A DNA stretch of 64,000 nucleotides from Symbiodinium natans. Taxonomy: Eukaryota; Sar; Dinophyceae; Suessiales; Symbiodiniaceae. Below, in pieces: positions 55,540 through 64,000 of the stretch. The position numbers and the translations under genes were made by a program. The stretch covers positions 890,001 through 954,000 of the forward strand of contig CAJNDS010000336.1 of NCBI GenBank assembly GCA_905221605.1, written 5' to 3'. Numbering within the stretch: the stretch's first letter is position 1; each line of letters opens with the position of its first letter. The notes under the pieces were generated by a model, which was not told the origin of the DNA, made no database searches, and saw nothing but the letters and a program-made list of their open reading frames with translations.

Positions 55540-55584
55540 CTTGGCCAAGGAAACCTTGTCCACATCGCCGCCAACGGCTTTCAC
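55540..55584 (-). CDS. TMD1-proximal exon
   Basis: 15 codons, VKAVGGDVDKVSLAK. Acceptor CAG|G, GC donor, phase 0 on both sides, in frame with both neighbours. Not diagnostic alone. Confidence 0.56.
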
Positions 55585-56504
55585 CTGCGGGAGCCAACCA
55601 TTCGAGGGTTTGGGGTTTAGGGTTGGGGGTTTAGGGTTTAGGGTTTAGGGTTTAGGGTTTAGGGTTTAGGGTTTAGGGCTTAGGGCTTGGGGTTTAGGGT
55701 TTAGGGTTTAGGGTTTAGGGTTTAGGGTTTAGGGTTTAGGGTTTGGGGTTTGGGGTTTGGGGTTTAGGGTTTAGGGTTTTAGGGTTTAGGGTTTGGTTTT
55801 GGGGTTTAGGGTCTGGAGGGGGTGTGTGGGTTTGGGGTTCAGGGATTGAGACTTGGGGTCTTGGGTTTAGGGGTTTAGGGGTTCAGGTGTGTTACGGGTT
55901 TAGGGGTTTAGTGGTTTAGGTGTTCTAGGGGTTTAGGGGTTTCGGGGTTTAGGGTTAAGGGCTTCGGACTTAGGGATTTCCACGTAGTTCCTGCCGCGCA
56001 GAGAACCCCTCATCCTCGAAAGCCCTTAAGAAAAGCAAAGCATAAACCCTCAAACCCACCCTAAAGCCATGAATCCCACGAATCCTTCAAACCCGAAAAT
56101 CATTTTAAAAAAAAGAACTCCCGCTCCCTGAACTGAACCCCAAACCCTGAAACACGAAAACCCTAAGACCCACCAAGCCCTAAACCCAAAACCCCCAACG
56201 CCTCAAGCCGCTAAACTGCCGGTAAACCTCTTTAACCCTACCCGAATCCTTTAACCCTGAACCCTGAACCCCAAAACCCTAAAACCCCAAAACCCCAAAA
56301 CCCTAGAACCCCAACCCCTGAAGCCCTAACCACTTAAACCCTAAGCCCAAAGCCCTAGCCACAACAACGCCAAAGCCTAAAGCCCTAAAGCCCTAAAACC
56401 CTGAAGCCCTGAAGCCCTGAAGCCCTGAAACCCTGAAACCCTGAAACCCCTAAACTCTAAAAGCCCTTTAGCCCTGAAAGCCCAAAAGCCCTAAAACCCC
56501 TAAA

Positions 56505-56695
56505 GCCTAAAGCCCCTAAAAACCCTAAAAACCCTAAAAACCCTAAAAACCCTAAAAACCCTAAAAACCCCAAAAACCCTGCAAACCCTAAAAACCCTAA
56601 AAACCTTAAAAACCCCAAAAACCCTAAAAACCCTAAAAACCCTACAAACCCTACAAACCCTAAACACCTTAAAAAAAAAAAAAAAAAAAAAACCT
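56505..56695. repeat. AAAAACCCT (9-mer) array
   Basis: About 15 units of a 9-bp variant, ending in an A(22) run. Confidence 0.88.
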
Positions 56696-56734
56696 AAAAA
56701 CCCTGAAACCCGGAACCCCAACTCCCTGGGTGAC

Positions 56735-56813
56735 CTCGGCATCCCAGTGCCCCTGGATGGTCAGGTGCGGCTGGAAGTCCCGGAGGGACTGTCGGTTCCA
56801 CGACAGCTCGCTC
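56735..56813 (-). CDS. TMD1-proximal cytosolic exon
   Basis: SELSWNRQSLRDFQPHLT then GHWDAE. Third codon positions are almost all G or C. Acceptor CAG|G, donor GTCACC, phase 2 to 0. Position suits the 'L...DL..L' stretch after the first ABCC motif, though the match is loose. Confidence 0.58.
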
Positions 56814-56823
56814 CTGACTGTGG

Positions 56824-57255
56824 TGGGTTTAGGGTTTAGGGTTTGGGGTTTTGGGGTTTAGGGTTTGGGGTTTTGGGGTTTGGGATTTGGGGTTTGGGGC
56901 TTGGGGCTTGGGGTTTGGGGTTTGGGGTTTGGGGTTTGGGGTTTGGGGTTTGGGGTTTGGGGTTTGGGGTTTGGGGTTTGGGGTTTGGGGTTTGGGGTTT
57001 GGGGTTTGGGGTTTGGGGTTTGGGGTTTGGGGTGGGGTTTGGGGTTTGGGGTTTGGGGTTTGGGGTTTGGGGTTTGGGGTTTGGGGTTTGGGGTTTGGGG
57101 TTTGGGGTTTGGGGTTTGGGGTTTGGGGTTTGGGGTTTGGGGTTTGGGGTGTGGGGTTTGGGGTTTGGGGTTGGGGGTTTGGGGTTTGGGGTTTGGGGTT
57201 TGGGGTTTGGGGTTTGGGGTTTGGGGTTTGGGGTTTGGGGTTTGGGGTTTGGGGT
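56824..57255 (+). repeat. TTTGGGG array
   Basis: About 58 nearly uniform TTTGGGG units, the longest variant array in the window. It starts 11 nt from the exon at 56813. Confidence 0.95.
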
Positions 57256-57355
57256 TGACACGGACTTGAAGTCAATGCGATCAATATAAGTGAGACGGGG
57301 TTTGGGGTTTGAGGCAAACCTGGCTGCAGTGCTTAGGGCTTCCCCTGTCCCCTAA

Positions 57356-57500
57356 ACCCTCTCTCTCTCTCTCTCTCTCTCTCCCCCACGCATGACCCCC
57401 CCGAAGGGAGGGTCCCCTAAACCCTCTGCCCCTCTCCCCTCCTCTCCCCTCTCCCCTCTCCCCTCTCTCCTCTCCCTCTCCCTTTCTCGCTCTCTCTTTG
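57356..57500. repeat. CT-rich microsatellite
   Basis: (CT)13 followed by irregular CTCCCCT repeats. Confidence 0.88.
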
Positions 57501-58465
57501 GCTCTCTGCCCAACCAAGGCGGGGAGGCTCATCGATCTTCGGATGGGCCGACTTGCCATAGCCTCTGGTTGTTTAGGTCATAGGACTTACTGTACCAGCC
57601 TTAATAATTACACCGGAGTTTCGGGGTTATTAATTTCTACATCTAAGGGGACCACAAGGGAATATTAGTAGCAATTCTTCCGACAGCTATACTAAGGCCT
57701 AGGGCGTAAGGAGGAAGAAGGTTTCGGATGATTCTGGAGTTTTGGGGCTCAGGTGTTGGGGCTTGGGGGTTGGAAGCTTGAGCGTTTGTCCGTTTCAGGA
57801 TTGTAGGGTTTGGAGCTTCGGGCGTAAGATTGAAGAGGTGTGAAAGGCCCAAGACACAGCACTTTCGGTCTCTGGTGTAAGTGTCCTTAAACCTAAACCC
57901 TCTTCAAGATACGCGCAATGCTGGCGACAGGATGGAGAGTGATGATGCTATGGTGGAGGGGGTAAGTCAGAAGTTGACAAAGGATCCAACAAGCACGTGA
58001 GAGACCACCACTTGGAACACTAGCGACACTTGGGCCATTGGGGACACTTGGAACACTGGGGTCACTGTGGAAGGGTCTCACTGAACGCTCGATCGGCGCC
58101 CGCCTACCCCAAGCGATGTGGGAGTGGGGTGGCGGGTTCATGGTTTGAGGCTTCGGGTTTAGGGTTTGGGGTGAGGAGACCGAAAATTTTGGACCCTTGT
58201 TATGTTTGTGCCCCAGTGCGGATCACCCTATGGGTCACACCACCAAACCCTGCGCCCCAAACGAAGCAAACCCCATTAAACCCAAAGTTCTGCACCCCAA
58301 GCCCCAAAGGTCAAACCCTAGACCCTCAAACCCCAAGTCCCCTAAGCCCAAAACCTTCCGTAGAACCCCAAATTCCCAAATACCATAAACCCAAAGCCAA
58401 AAGCCTCAAACCCTTAATTCCCTAAACCCCCAACAAACTCCCTGCTGAACACAAGCCCTAGCCAC

Positions 58466-58496
<31 letters not shown>

Positions 58497-58651
58497 AAAA
58501 AAAAAAAAACACTACAATAGCAGCCCTGAACCGAAACCCCGAACCCTATAAACTCCCTAAACCCTAAACCCGAAACCCTAAACCCTAAACCCTAAACCCC
58601 AAACCCTAAACCCTAAACCCACAAAACCACAAAATGTCCCCACAACCCTTC

Positions 58652-58694
58652 CGAGGCCGCCCGCGTCCCAAGAGCTCATCCAGCCAAGACAGGC
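58652..58694 (-). CDS. ABCC N-terminal 'sWl..Ll..G' exon
   Basis: Reads LSWLDELLGRGRPR, close to the motif that opens TMD1 of ABCC proteins (W, LL, G, R). Acceptor AAG|G. A GA donor here gives the phase 2 needed by the next exon; a GT donor 5 nt further on would give another phase. Confidence 0.58.
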
Positions 58695-58699
58695 CTTGG

Positions 58700-58935
58700 A
58701 GTCAGGTTTGGGGTTTAGGGTTTGAGGTTTAGGGTTTAGGGCTTGGGGTTTAGGGATTCCGGTTTGGGGTTTGGGGTTTGGGGTTTGGGGTTTAGGGTTT
58801 GGGGTTTGGGGATTCAGGTTTGGGGTTTGGGGTTTAGGGTTTAGGGTGTAGGGTTTGGGGTTTGGGGTTTAGGGTTTAGGGTTTAGGGTTTAGGGTTTAG
58901 GGTTTAGGGTTTAGGGTTTAGGGTTTAGGGGGTTT
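58700..58935 (+). repeat. TTTGGGG/TTTAGGG array
   Basis: Mixed units next to the exon at 58694. Confidence 0.9.
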
Positions 58936-59812
58936 AGGGATATTCAAGACCTAGGGAAACCCGTTCGAAGTTTGGGCTTGGGTTCTGCACTTTTTTGTTG
59001 GCGACAGGTGGAGTTTCAGGTTGCTTTAAGGCTTCGAGCTTTGGGCTTAAGGTTTTAGGGTTGAGGGTCTAGGGCTTTTGGGATGAACTTTAAGGCGTTG
59101 AGCTTTGGGTTTTAGGGCTTTACGGTTGAGGGTTTAGGGCTTTTGGGATTAAGGCTTTGTGCGCGGGGTCTGAGGAGGCCTTCCTGGTTTGAGGCTGAAT
59201 TGAAGCTTTGGGCCTTTGGCTTTGTTGTTGCCGGCTCTTGCATAGGGCCGAATCCCCTTCGCGCAGGGTGACCAAGTAGGCATGTGTGCGTTTGAGGGGC
59301 AATGCAGGGTAAACCCCAAACCTTAGACCCTAAACCCTAATCCCTCAACCCTAAACCCTAAACCTTAAACCCTAAACCCTAACCCTAAACCACCCTAAAC
59401 CCCAAACCACCCAAAAACCCCAAACCCCAAACCCTAAACCCTAAACCCGACTAAGGACCAGGGAGTGGAGGGAGGAAGGCTTAGGGCTACCTGGGCGCTT
59501 TCGAGTTCTGGCATCCTGGATGACGCAGCCACTACACCCCCAACCCTCAACTCTACACGCCAAAACCCTAAACCCCTAAGCTCTAAGCTCGGAACCCTTA
59601 AACCCCAAAGCCCTAAGCCCTTAAACCCTAGGCTCCGAACCCTTTAACCCCAAGCCCTAAGCCCTTAAACCGTAAGCTCGGAACCCTCAAACCCGTAAAC
59701 CCTAAACCCTTTTCACAAGGGACTCGACTGCTGCCCTAAACCCTAAACCCCAAATCCTAAACCCTAAACCCTAAATCCTAAACCCTAAACCCTAAACCCT
59801 AAACCCGGGTGC

Positions 59813-59854
59813 CCTGCCGATCCAACGCGTGACGCCAGTTTGGTAAGCGCGCTC
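59813..59854 (-). CDS. Candidate exon before the ABCC N-terminal motif
   Basis: Acceptor CAG|G, GC donor. In the phase-compatible frame it reads ARLPNWRHALDRQ and runs straight into the LSWLDELL exon. All three frames are open in this 42-nt island, so the frame is chosen only by phase. Confidence 0.4.
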
Positions 59855-59884
59855 CTGGGATTCTTTTGGGGGAGGTTAGGGCTC

Positions 59885-60025
59885 AAGGTTTAGGGTTTAG
59901 GGTTTAAGGGTTTAGGGTTTAGGGTTTAGGGTTTAGGGTTTAGGGTTTCGGGTTTCGGGTTTCGGGTTTCGGGTTTCAGGTTTCGGGTTACGGGTTTCGG
60001 GTTTCGGGTTTCGGGTTTCGGGTTT
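59885..60025 (+). repeat. TTTAGGG then TTTCGGG array
   Basis: Six or seven TTTAGGG units switch to about 11 TTTCGGG units. Confidence 0.9.
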
Positions 60026-61077
60026 GGGCCCGGAAGGTTTAGGGTTCGGGGCGTGGAGGTTAGGGTTGAGGGCTTAGGGCTTTGGCGGGTGTAGGGCTGA
60101 GCTCAAAGCCTACTTCTGTGTAAGCCCTGAAGGGACCAAAAAAAAACCAAACCCCAAACCCCAAACCCCAAACCCCAAACCCCAACCCCAAACCCCAAAC
60201 CCCAAACCCTAAATCCTAAGCCTAAGCCGAAGCCCTACGAGAAGGAGGAACCTTGGGGCTTGACTGGTTTGAGGGGTTTCGGGCTTCGGGCTCAGGCGTT
60301 TCGCAAGCGGCGTTCCCTTAGATCCCCCTAAGATGGCACCCTTGGGTTGGAGCAGCCTTTTTGCAAAGGCGCCTAGGGTTTAGGGTTGAGGGTTTAGGGT
60401 TTAGGGTTTAGGGTTTAGGGTTTAGGGTTTAGGGTTTAGGGTTTAGGGTTTAGGGTTTAGGGTTTAGGGTAAGATACAGGCCAACATGAGGAGTGTATGA
60501 AGGGAAACCTTGAGGGGCACAACCCTAAGGGGCACGAGTCTTAACCCCTTGAGTTTGAGGGTATTGGGGGTTTAGGGTTTAGGGTTTAGGGTTTAGGGTT
60601 TAGGGTTTGGGGCAAGTATGCAACAAAAAGCCCCCAATACTTCGGGGGGTGGGGGGGTCTCCTAAATCCTAAGCCCTAGAAGCCCAGGGCCCTGAACGTC
60701 TGGGGTTTCGTTTAGGGCTCAGCCCTACCACCTGAACCCTAAACCGAGGGTTAAGGGATTTCAGGGTGGGTAGGTGTTTCGGGTTGAGGATCCCTACATT
60801 TGTTTTTGTGGTTGCTGTCTTTCTTGCTTTTCTTTTGGGGAGGAGGACTGAAGCAAATTGCAGACTGCGAACCCCCAAGCCGGAAGCCCCGCTGCGAGGG
60901 CCACCCTCAAAGCTACCCCCACACGCTGATGGTATGAGGTCGTAGTCTGGCGGAAGCCCCAAGTTGAGTTCGCAAACCCTGAGCCCGTAAACCCTAAACC
61001 CGAAACCTCAAACCCTAAACCCCAAACCCTACCCCTAAAACCCTAAAACCCTAAACCCTAAACCCTACAGCCGAAAC

Positions 61078-61129
61078 CCTTTTGGGCCTGGTCGGCCAAA
61101 GCATCTTTCAGCTGGCGGCGATCCTTCTC
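61078..61129 (-). CDS. Charged linker exon
   Basis: EKDRRQLKDALADQAQK, acceptor GAG|G, GT donor, phase 0 in and phase 1 out. It is predicted to be a cytosolic helical segment. Assignment rests on phase and codon composition. Confidence 0.48.
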
Positions 61130-61327
61130 CTCGCGTCATGGCACCAAAAAAATTGCTGTGCAGGAGAAGGGCTTGAGGGAGGTTTAGGGGTTTTGCGTTC
61201 CGGCGCTTCGGGTTGAGGGTTTTTCCCAAATCTCCAAATTCCAAACCTGAATCCCTGAAACCTGGAAACCCCCCCAAACCCTAAACCCTAAACCTGAACC
61301 CTAAACCCGAAAGATGCCCCCAAAGTC

Positions 61328-61409
61328 CTTGGCCGGGACCACGGCGACCAGTGCAAAGGACCAGACGATGAGCCCCATGGCAATGGAGAGCCATCCCATG
61401 GCGATCCAC
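61328..61409 (-). CDS. Exon with a transmembrane helix
   Basis: Acceptor AAG|G, in phase with the exon at 62.3 kb. GWLSIAMGLIVWSFALVAVV is a clear membrane helix, followed by PAK and a GA donor (phase 0). It could be an N-terminal membrane segment of the transporter (TMD0-like) or the tail of a gene upstream. A C(11)A(9) homopolymer junction lies about 10 nt before the acceptor. Confidence 0.52.
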
Positions 61410-61755
61410 CTTGATTGTTTTTTTTTGGGGGGGGGGGACCCTAAACCTAATCGCTCGCGGTGCTTGGAGGTTTTAGGGTCTAGGGTTGAGGGCTTAGGGT
61501 TCAGGGTTCAGGGTTCAGGGTTTAGGGGGTTCTTGCGGGGCGCTTAAAGGTCCACACAAGATGGGAAAGAGGCGTTAAAGGTTTTAGAGGGTCTTGCGGG
61601 TCTTGGGGATTTAGGCTCTTTGGCTTCTCCAAGGGAGTGCGGTAGCAGAAGCCTACGGCCCAAAACCCTGAAACCTACAACTCAGGGTTTAAGGTTTAGG
61701 GTTTACGGTTCAGCATCTCAAGTCCAAGCATTCACCAGTGAAGCTCGTCGGGGGT

Positions 61756-61786
<31 letters not shown>

Positions 61787-62254
61787 AGGGTTTACAGGCT
61801 CGGGGGTTTGGGGTACGTACAGGTTTTGGGAGGGTTTGTGGTTCAGATTTTTGGATTTTAAGTTGTGGGGCTAAGGTTGCAAGGCCTTTAGATTTTTCTT
61901 GGGCGTATGTAGGGTTGACAAGGGCTTTTAAACGGGCTTAATGGGTTGAGGGGTTGTGTTCCCCAATACGTCATGTTCCTAAGCTAGCATTCTTTATGGG
62001 ACTATCGCTGTATGGGGACCTGCCCTAAACCCGAAGCCTCCCTTTGCTATGTACATAAACCTTGACGGCCCCAGTCGGCGGCAAACTTGTCAAATTCGTC
62101 GGCGGCCACTGCAAATTTGCCAAACGTTGGCCAAACCTTGAAAACCGCAACCCTACGCCCAAAACCACCCTAAACCCTAAGCCCTAAACCCGAACCCTAA
62201 ACCCTAAACCCTCCTCCCCCCCAAAACGAGGTGCCACCGGAAGGCAAGGCCCAC

Positions 62255-62313
62255 CGGTTCTCCGTGGCGATGTCGGCGAGGCGCTGGGACTGCAGGAGAT
62301 CCAACTCGGCGAG
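62255..62313 (-). CDS. Candidate N-terminal exon
   Basis: Reads LAELDLLQSQRLADIATEN and ends in phase 2 at a GT donor; the next exon completes an Arg codon. Its acceptor is AAG|C, the main exception to the AG|G rule seen elsewhere, so the 5' boundary is doubtful. Confidence 0.42.
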
Positions 62314-62468
62314 CTTAGGGTTTAGGGTTTAGGGTTTAGGGTTTAGGGTTTAGGGTTTAGGGTTTAGGGTTTAGGGTTTAGGGTTTAGGGTTTAGGGTTT
62401 AGGGTGTAGGGTGTAGGGTGTAGGGTTTAGGGTTTAGGGTTTAGGGTTTAGGGTTTAGGGTTTAAGGC
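62310..62468 (+). repeat. TTTAGGG array
   Basis: About 21 units with three TGTAGGG, touching the boundary of the candidate exon at 62313. Confidence 0.93.
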
Positions 62469-63278
62469 CTTTAGGGTTTAAGGCCTTTAGGGTTTAGAAC
62501 TTAGGGCTGTTAGTAGGCTTTCCAGGTGTAGGGTTCAGGTTTGGGGCCTCGAGGGTTTGAGAGGTTTCTGGGGCTTTTCGGGTTTGGGTTTCTGGAGCTT
62601 TTACCGTAGGCGTTAACCCTCGAAACTCTTGACCAGCAACCCGGGTTTAGTGTTTAGTTTAGGGTTCAGGGTTTAGGGTTTAGGGTTTGGGGCTTAGGCC
62701 CTTATACGGAAAAAGTGGCTTAATAGAGAGGGAGAGAGAGACAGAAAGAAAGAAAGATAAACGAGCCCTGCTATCCCAAATCCCGAAGCTTCGGGCGACA
62801 TTACGGCACGTGGGATTTCGGTTTAACACTCCTTCTGGACGCTTGGGGGCCTTTTGGTTTTAGACCCCCAAAAGACCCTAAACCCTCAAGCCTAAAGCCC
62901 TAAACCCAAAAGGCGCTGAATGCCGCAGCGCTCCCCAGAAAGCCGGCACTGCCTTACACGCTTCTACAGCCCCAAACAGCCCCTCAAAACCCATGAGCCC
63001 TAAACTAAACCCTAAACCCTAAACCCCCAAATACAGGCCCGAAATTGATTAAGCCTTAGCCCTGCAGGGCCTCAAGCCTACTATTATCTCAAGCGGTCAG
63101 ATTCGCTGGGCGGTGCCCGTTCGGGAGCGCAATGCTCGACCGGTAAAAGTGAAACGGCAGCGGGGCTGCGAAAACGGGAAAGGGAGCAGCTCACCATGTC
63201 CCAATTATATGTGCACCAGCCCCGTGTTGGGCCCGAAATCTCTTATCCTCGAGCAGGTTCATTTTCGGCAAAATGCCC

Positions 63279-63451
63279 CTGCGGAGTTAGAACTCCTTGA
63301 TGAATCAGATGCTCAAGGTAGGGCTGGCATTCCTCAAGGAGAGTTTGGACTGTGGCCCCGGGGTTCTTGAAAGGGTCTGCCAGGACAGAGGCAAACCAGC
63401 TGACCCGCAATGGCTCAAACTTCTTGACGAGGTTCCAGAAGCCACTCCACC
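63279..63451 (-). CDS. Unidentified coding-like block, 57 codons
   Basis: Opens after CACAG|G and stays open to CCGCAG. It includes WSGFWNLVKKFEPLRVSWFA and later TVQTLLEECQPYLEHLI. Composition and length look like a real exon, longer than those of the transporter. No family is recognised. It could be an N-terminal exon or a fragment of another gene. Confidence 0.35.
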
Positions 63452-63676
63452 CTGTGGACGGTTTGCCTACTAACGGCCCTAAGCCCAAAACCCTAAAGTC
63501 CCGAAAGGGTTTAGGGTTCAGGTTTAGGGCTTAGGGTTTCAGGTTTAGGGTTCAGGGTTCAGGGTTTAGGGTTTAGGGTTTAGGGTCTAGGGTTTAGGGA
63601 TGTTTAGGGTTTAGGGTTTAGGGTTTAGGGTTTAGGGCCTAAACCCTCTTCTGAGCTTCCCGCAGCGGGAGGAGAC

Positions 63677-63723
63677 CTTTCGGCCGCCGGGCAGCGCTCG
63701 CGCCAGGCGGAGAAGCCGAACTC
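63677..63723 (-). CDS. Candidate N-terminal exon
   Basis: Open island reading EFGFSAWRERCPAAE after GAAG|G, with a GT donor (phase 2) or an internal GC donor (phase 0). No domain is recognisable. It is placed upstream of the transporter by strand and spacing only, and it may belong to a neighbouring gene. Confidence 0.35.
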
Positions 63724-63754
63724 CTTCGCCAGACGTTGAGGGTTTATAGGTAGG

Positions 63755-63885
63755 GCTTATAGGGTTCAGGGTTCAGGGTTCAGGGTTCAGGGTTTAGGGT
63801 TTAGGGTTCAGGGTTCAGGGTTCAGGGTTCAGGGTTCAGGGTTCAGGGTTCAGGGTTCAGGGTTCAGGGTTTAGGGTTTAGGCGT
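63755..63885 (+). repeat. TTCAGGG array
   Basis: About 15 TTCAGGG units with a few TTTAGGG. Confidence 0.92.
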
Positions 63886-64000
63886 GTAAATCGACGGCGA
63901 AGAATGAGTGCGTAAGAGGTTTTGGCTTAAGGGCTCACATTTGGGGACCATGCAACTACCCTAAGATTATAGGGTTGTTCAGGGTTTCCGCGGAGCTGAG

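Larger units (their letters stand above)
1318..63723 (-). other. Giant ABCC/MRP-like ABC transporter gene in about 50 mini-exons (TMD1-NBD1-TMD2 part)
   Basis: Most unique islands between the telomere-like arrays translate on the minus strand into pieces of one full-length ABC exporter, in co-linear order. Hallmarks in order are TMD1 helices, 'ESLTHIRTIK' and 'ALSWEK', NBD1 with GGVASGKTS (Walker A), IAYCAQ (Q-loop), LSGGQ, VILDD (Walker B) and DPFASVD, then the linker and TMD2 with 'VGRLINRLTGDV'. The DDP..SVD form after Walker B is typical of ABCC NBD1. The product should be a membrane transporter that couples ATP hydrolysis to substrate export; the substrate cannot be inferred. Phases given in the exon entries (codon bases carried over the junction) agree at almost all joins. 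The 5' end (48-64 kb) is less certain and NBD2 is outside the window. There is no direct evidence of expression; a decayed gene is possible, but no stop or frameshift was seen inside the recognised exons. Confidence 0.88.

Noticed and set aside
56829-57317. Long open frames in TTTGGGG, TTTTGGGG, poly-G and 21-bp arrays (for example at 19.2, 35.7, 53.7 and 56.8 kb)
   Set aside because: They are open only because the repeats lack stop codons; the translations are pure Gly/Trp/Phe/Pro or short heptad repeats.
57893-58425. Frames of 60-130 codons on both strands near 58 kb
   Set aside because: They run into CCCTAAA-type repeat, have no recognisable motif and no paired splice borders.
60840-60962. 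Minus island RVGVALRVALAAGLPAWGF as a helix exon
   Set aside because: No AG|G acceptor, and the phase chain from 61078 to 59854 does not need it. It remains possible but unsupported.

Overview
The window looks like nuclear DNA of a dinoflagellate or a close alveolate relative. The grounds are TTTAGGG (Arabidopsis-type) telomere-like repeats, GC- and GA-type splice donors next to ordinary GT, acceptors almost always reading AG|G, and GC-rich third codon positions in the exons. Apart from one retrotransposon there is almost no long open frame. At first sight the window is only TTTAGGG/CCCTAAA repeat, in both orientations, cut by unique islands of 30-200 bp.

Many of those islands, read on the minus strand from right to left, are short exons of one ABC transporter of the ABCC/MRP type. 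From about 48 kb down to 1.3 kb they run in the order expected for TMD1, NBD1 and TMD2: TMD1 helices and the cytosolic 'D.RI....E.L..IR.IK..SWE' loop (48.4-35.2 kb); NBD1 with Walker A (30.4 kb), Q-loop (21.0 kb), LSGGQ (16.7 kb), Walker B/D-loop (14.6 kb) and 'ILVLEAGQVVEDG' (12.1 kb); a linker (10.7-7.6 kb); and TMD2 (6.1-1.3 kb, including 'FFDKQP | VGRLINRLTGDV'). NBD2 must lie left of base 1. Reading phases agree across nearly every junction modelled here. Exons are about 20-95 nt and introns mostly 0.5-3 kb, so roughly 96% of the locus is intron, and the introns are built largely from telomere-like repeats. Islands from 48 to 64 kb continue the same strand and phase and look like the N-terminal part, with less certainty.

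The intron between the Walker A and Q-loop exons (21097-30377) carries a complete, apparently intact Ty1/copia-type LTR retrotransposon (21300-29024, minus strand). It has 312-bp LTRs I can find no difference between, a 5-bp target duplication CTAAA, a tRNA primer site and one 2039-codon Gag-Pol frame. It sits inside a CCCTAAA array; removing it and one CTAAA leaves the telomere-like register unbroken. Its polyprotein has an unusual duplicated hydrophobic segment between the zinc knuckles and the protease.

The rest of the introns hold variant repeat arrays (TTTGGGG, TTTTGGGG, AAACCCCT, AAATCCT, TGTAGGG, TTCAGGG, TTTCGGG, AAAAACCCT), several families of short fold-back elements, T(n)G(n) homopolymer junctions, two roughly 300-bp poly-G tracts, a 21-bp satellite, and a few longer coding-like blocks that do not match the transporter. 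No rRNA or CRISPR was seen, and no tRNA gene was noticed by eye.
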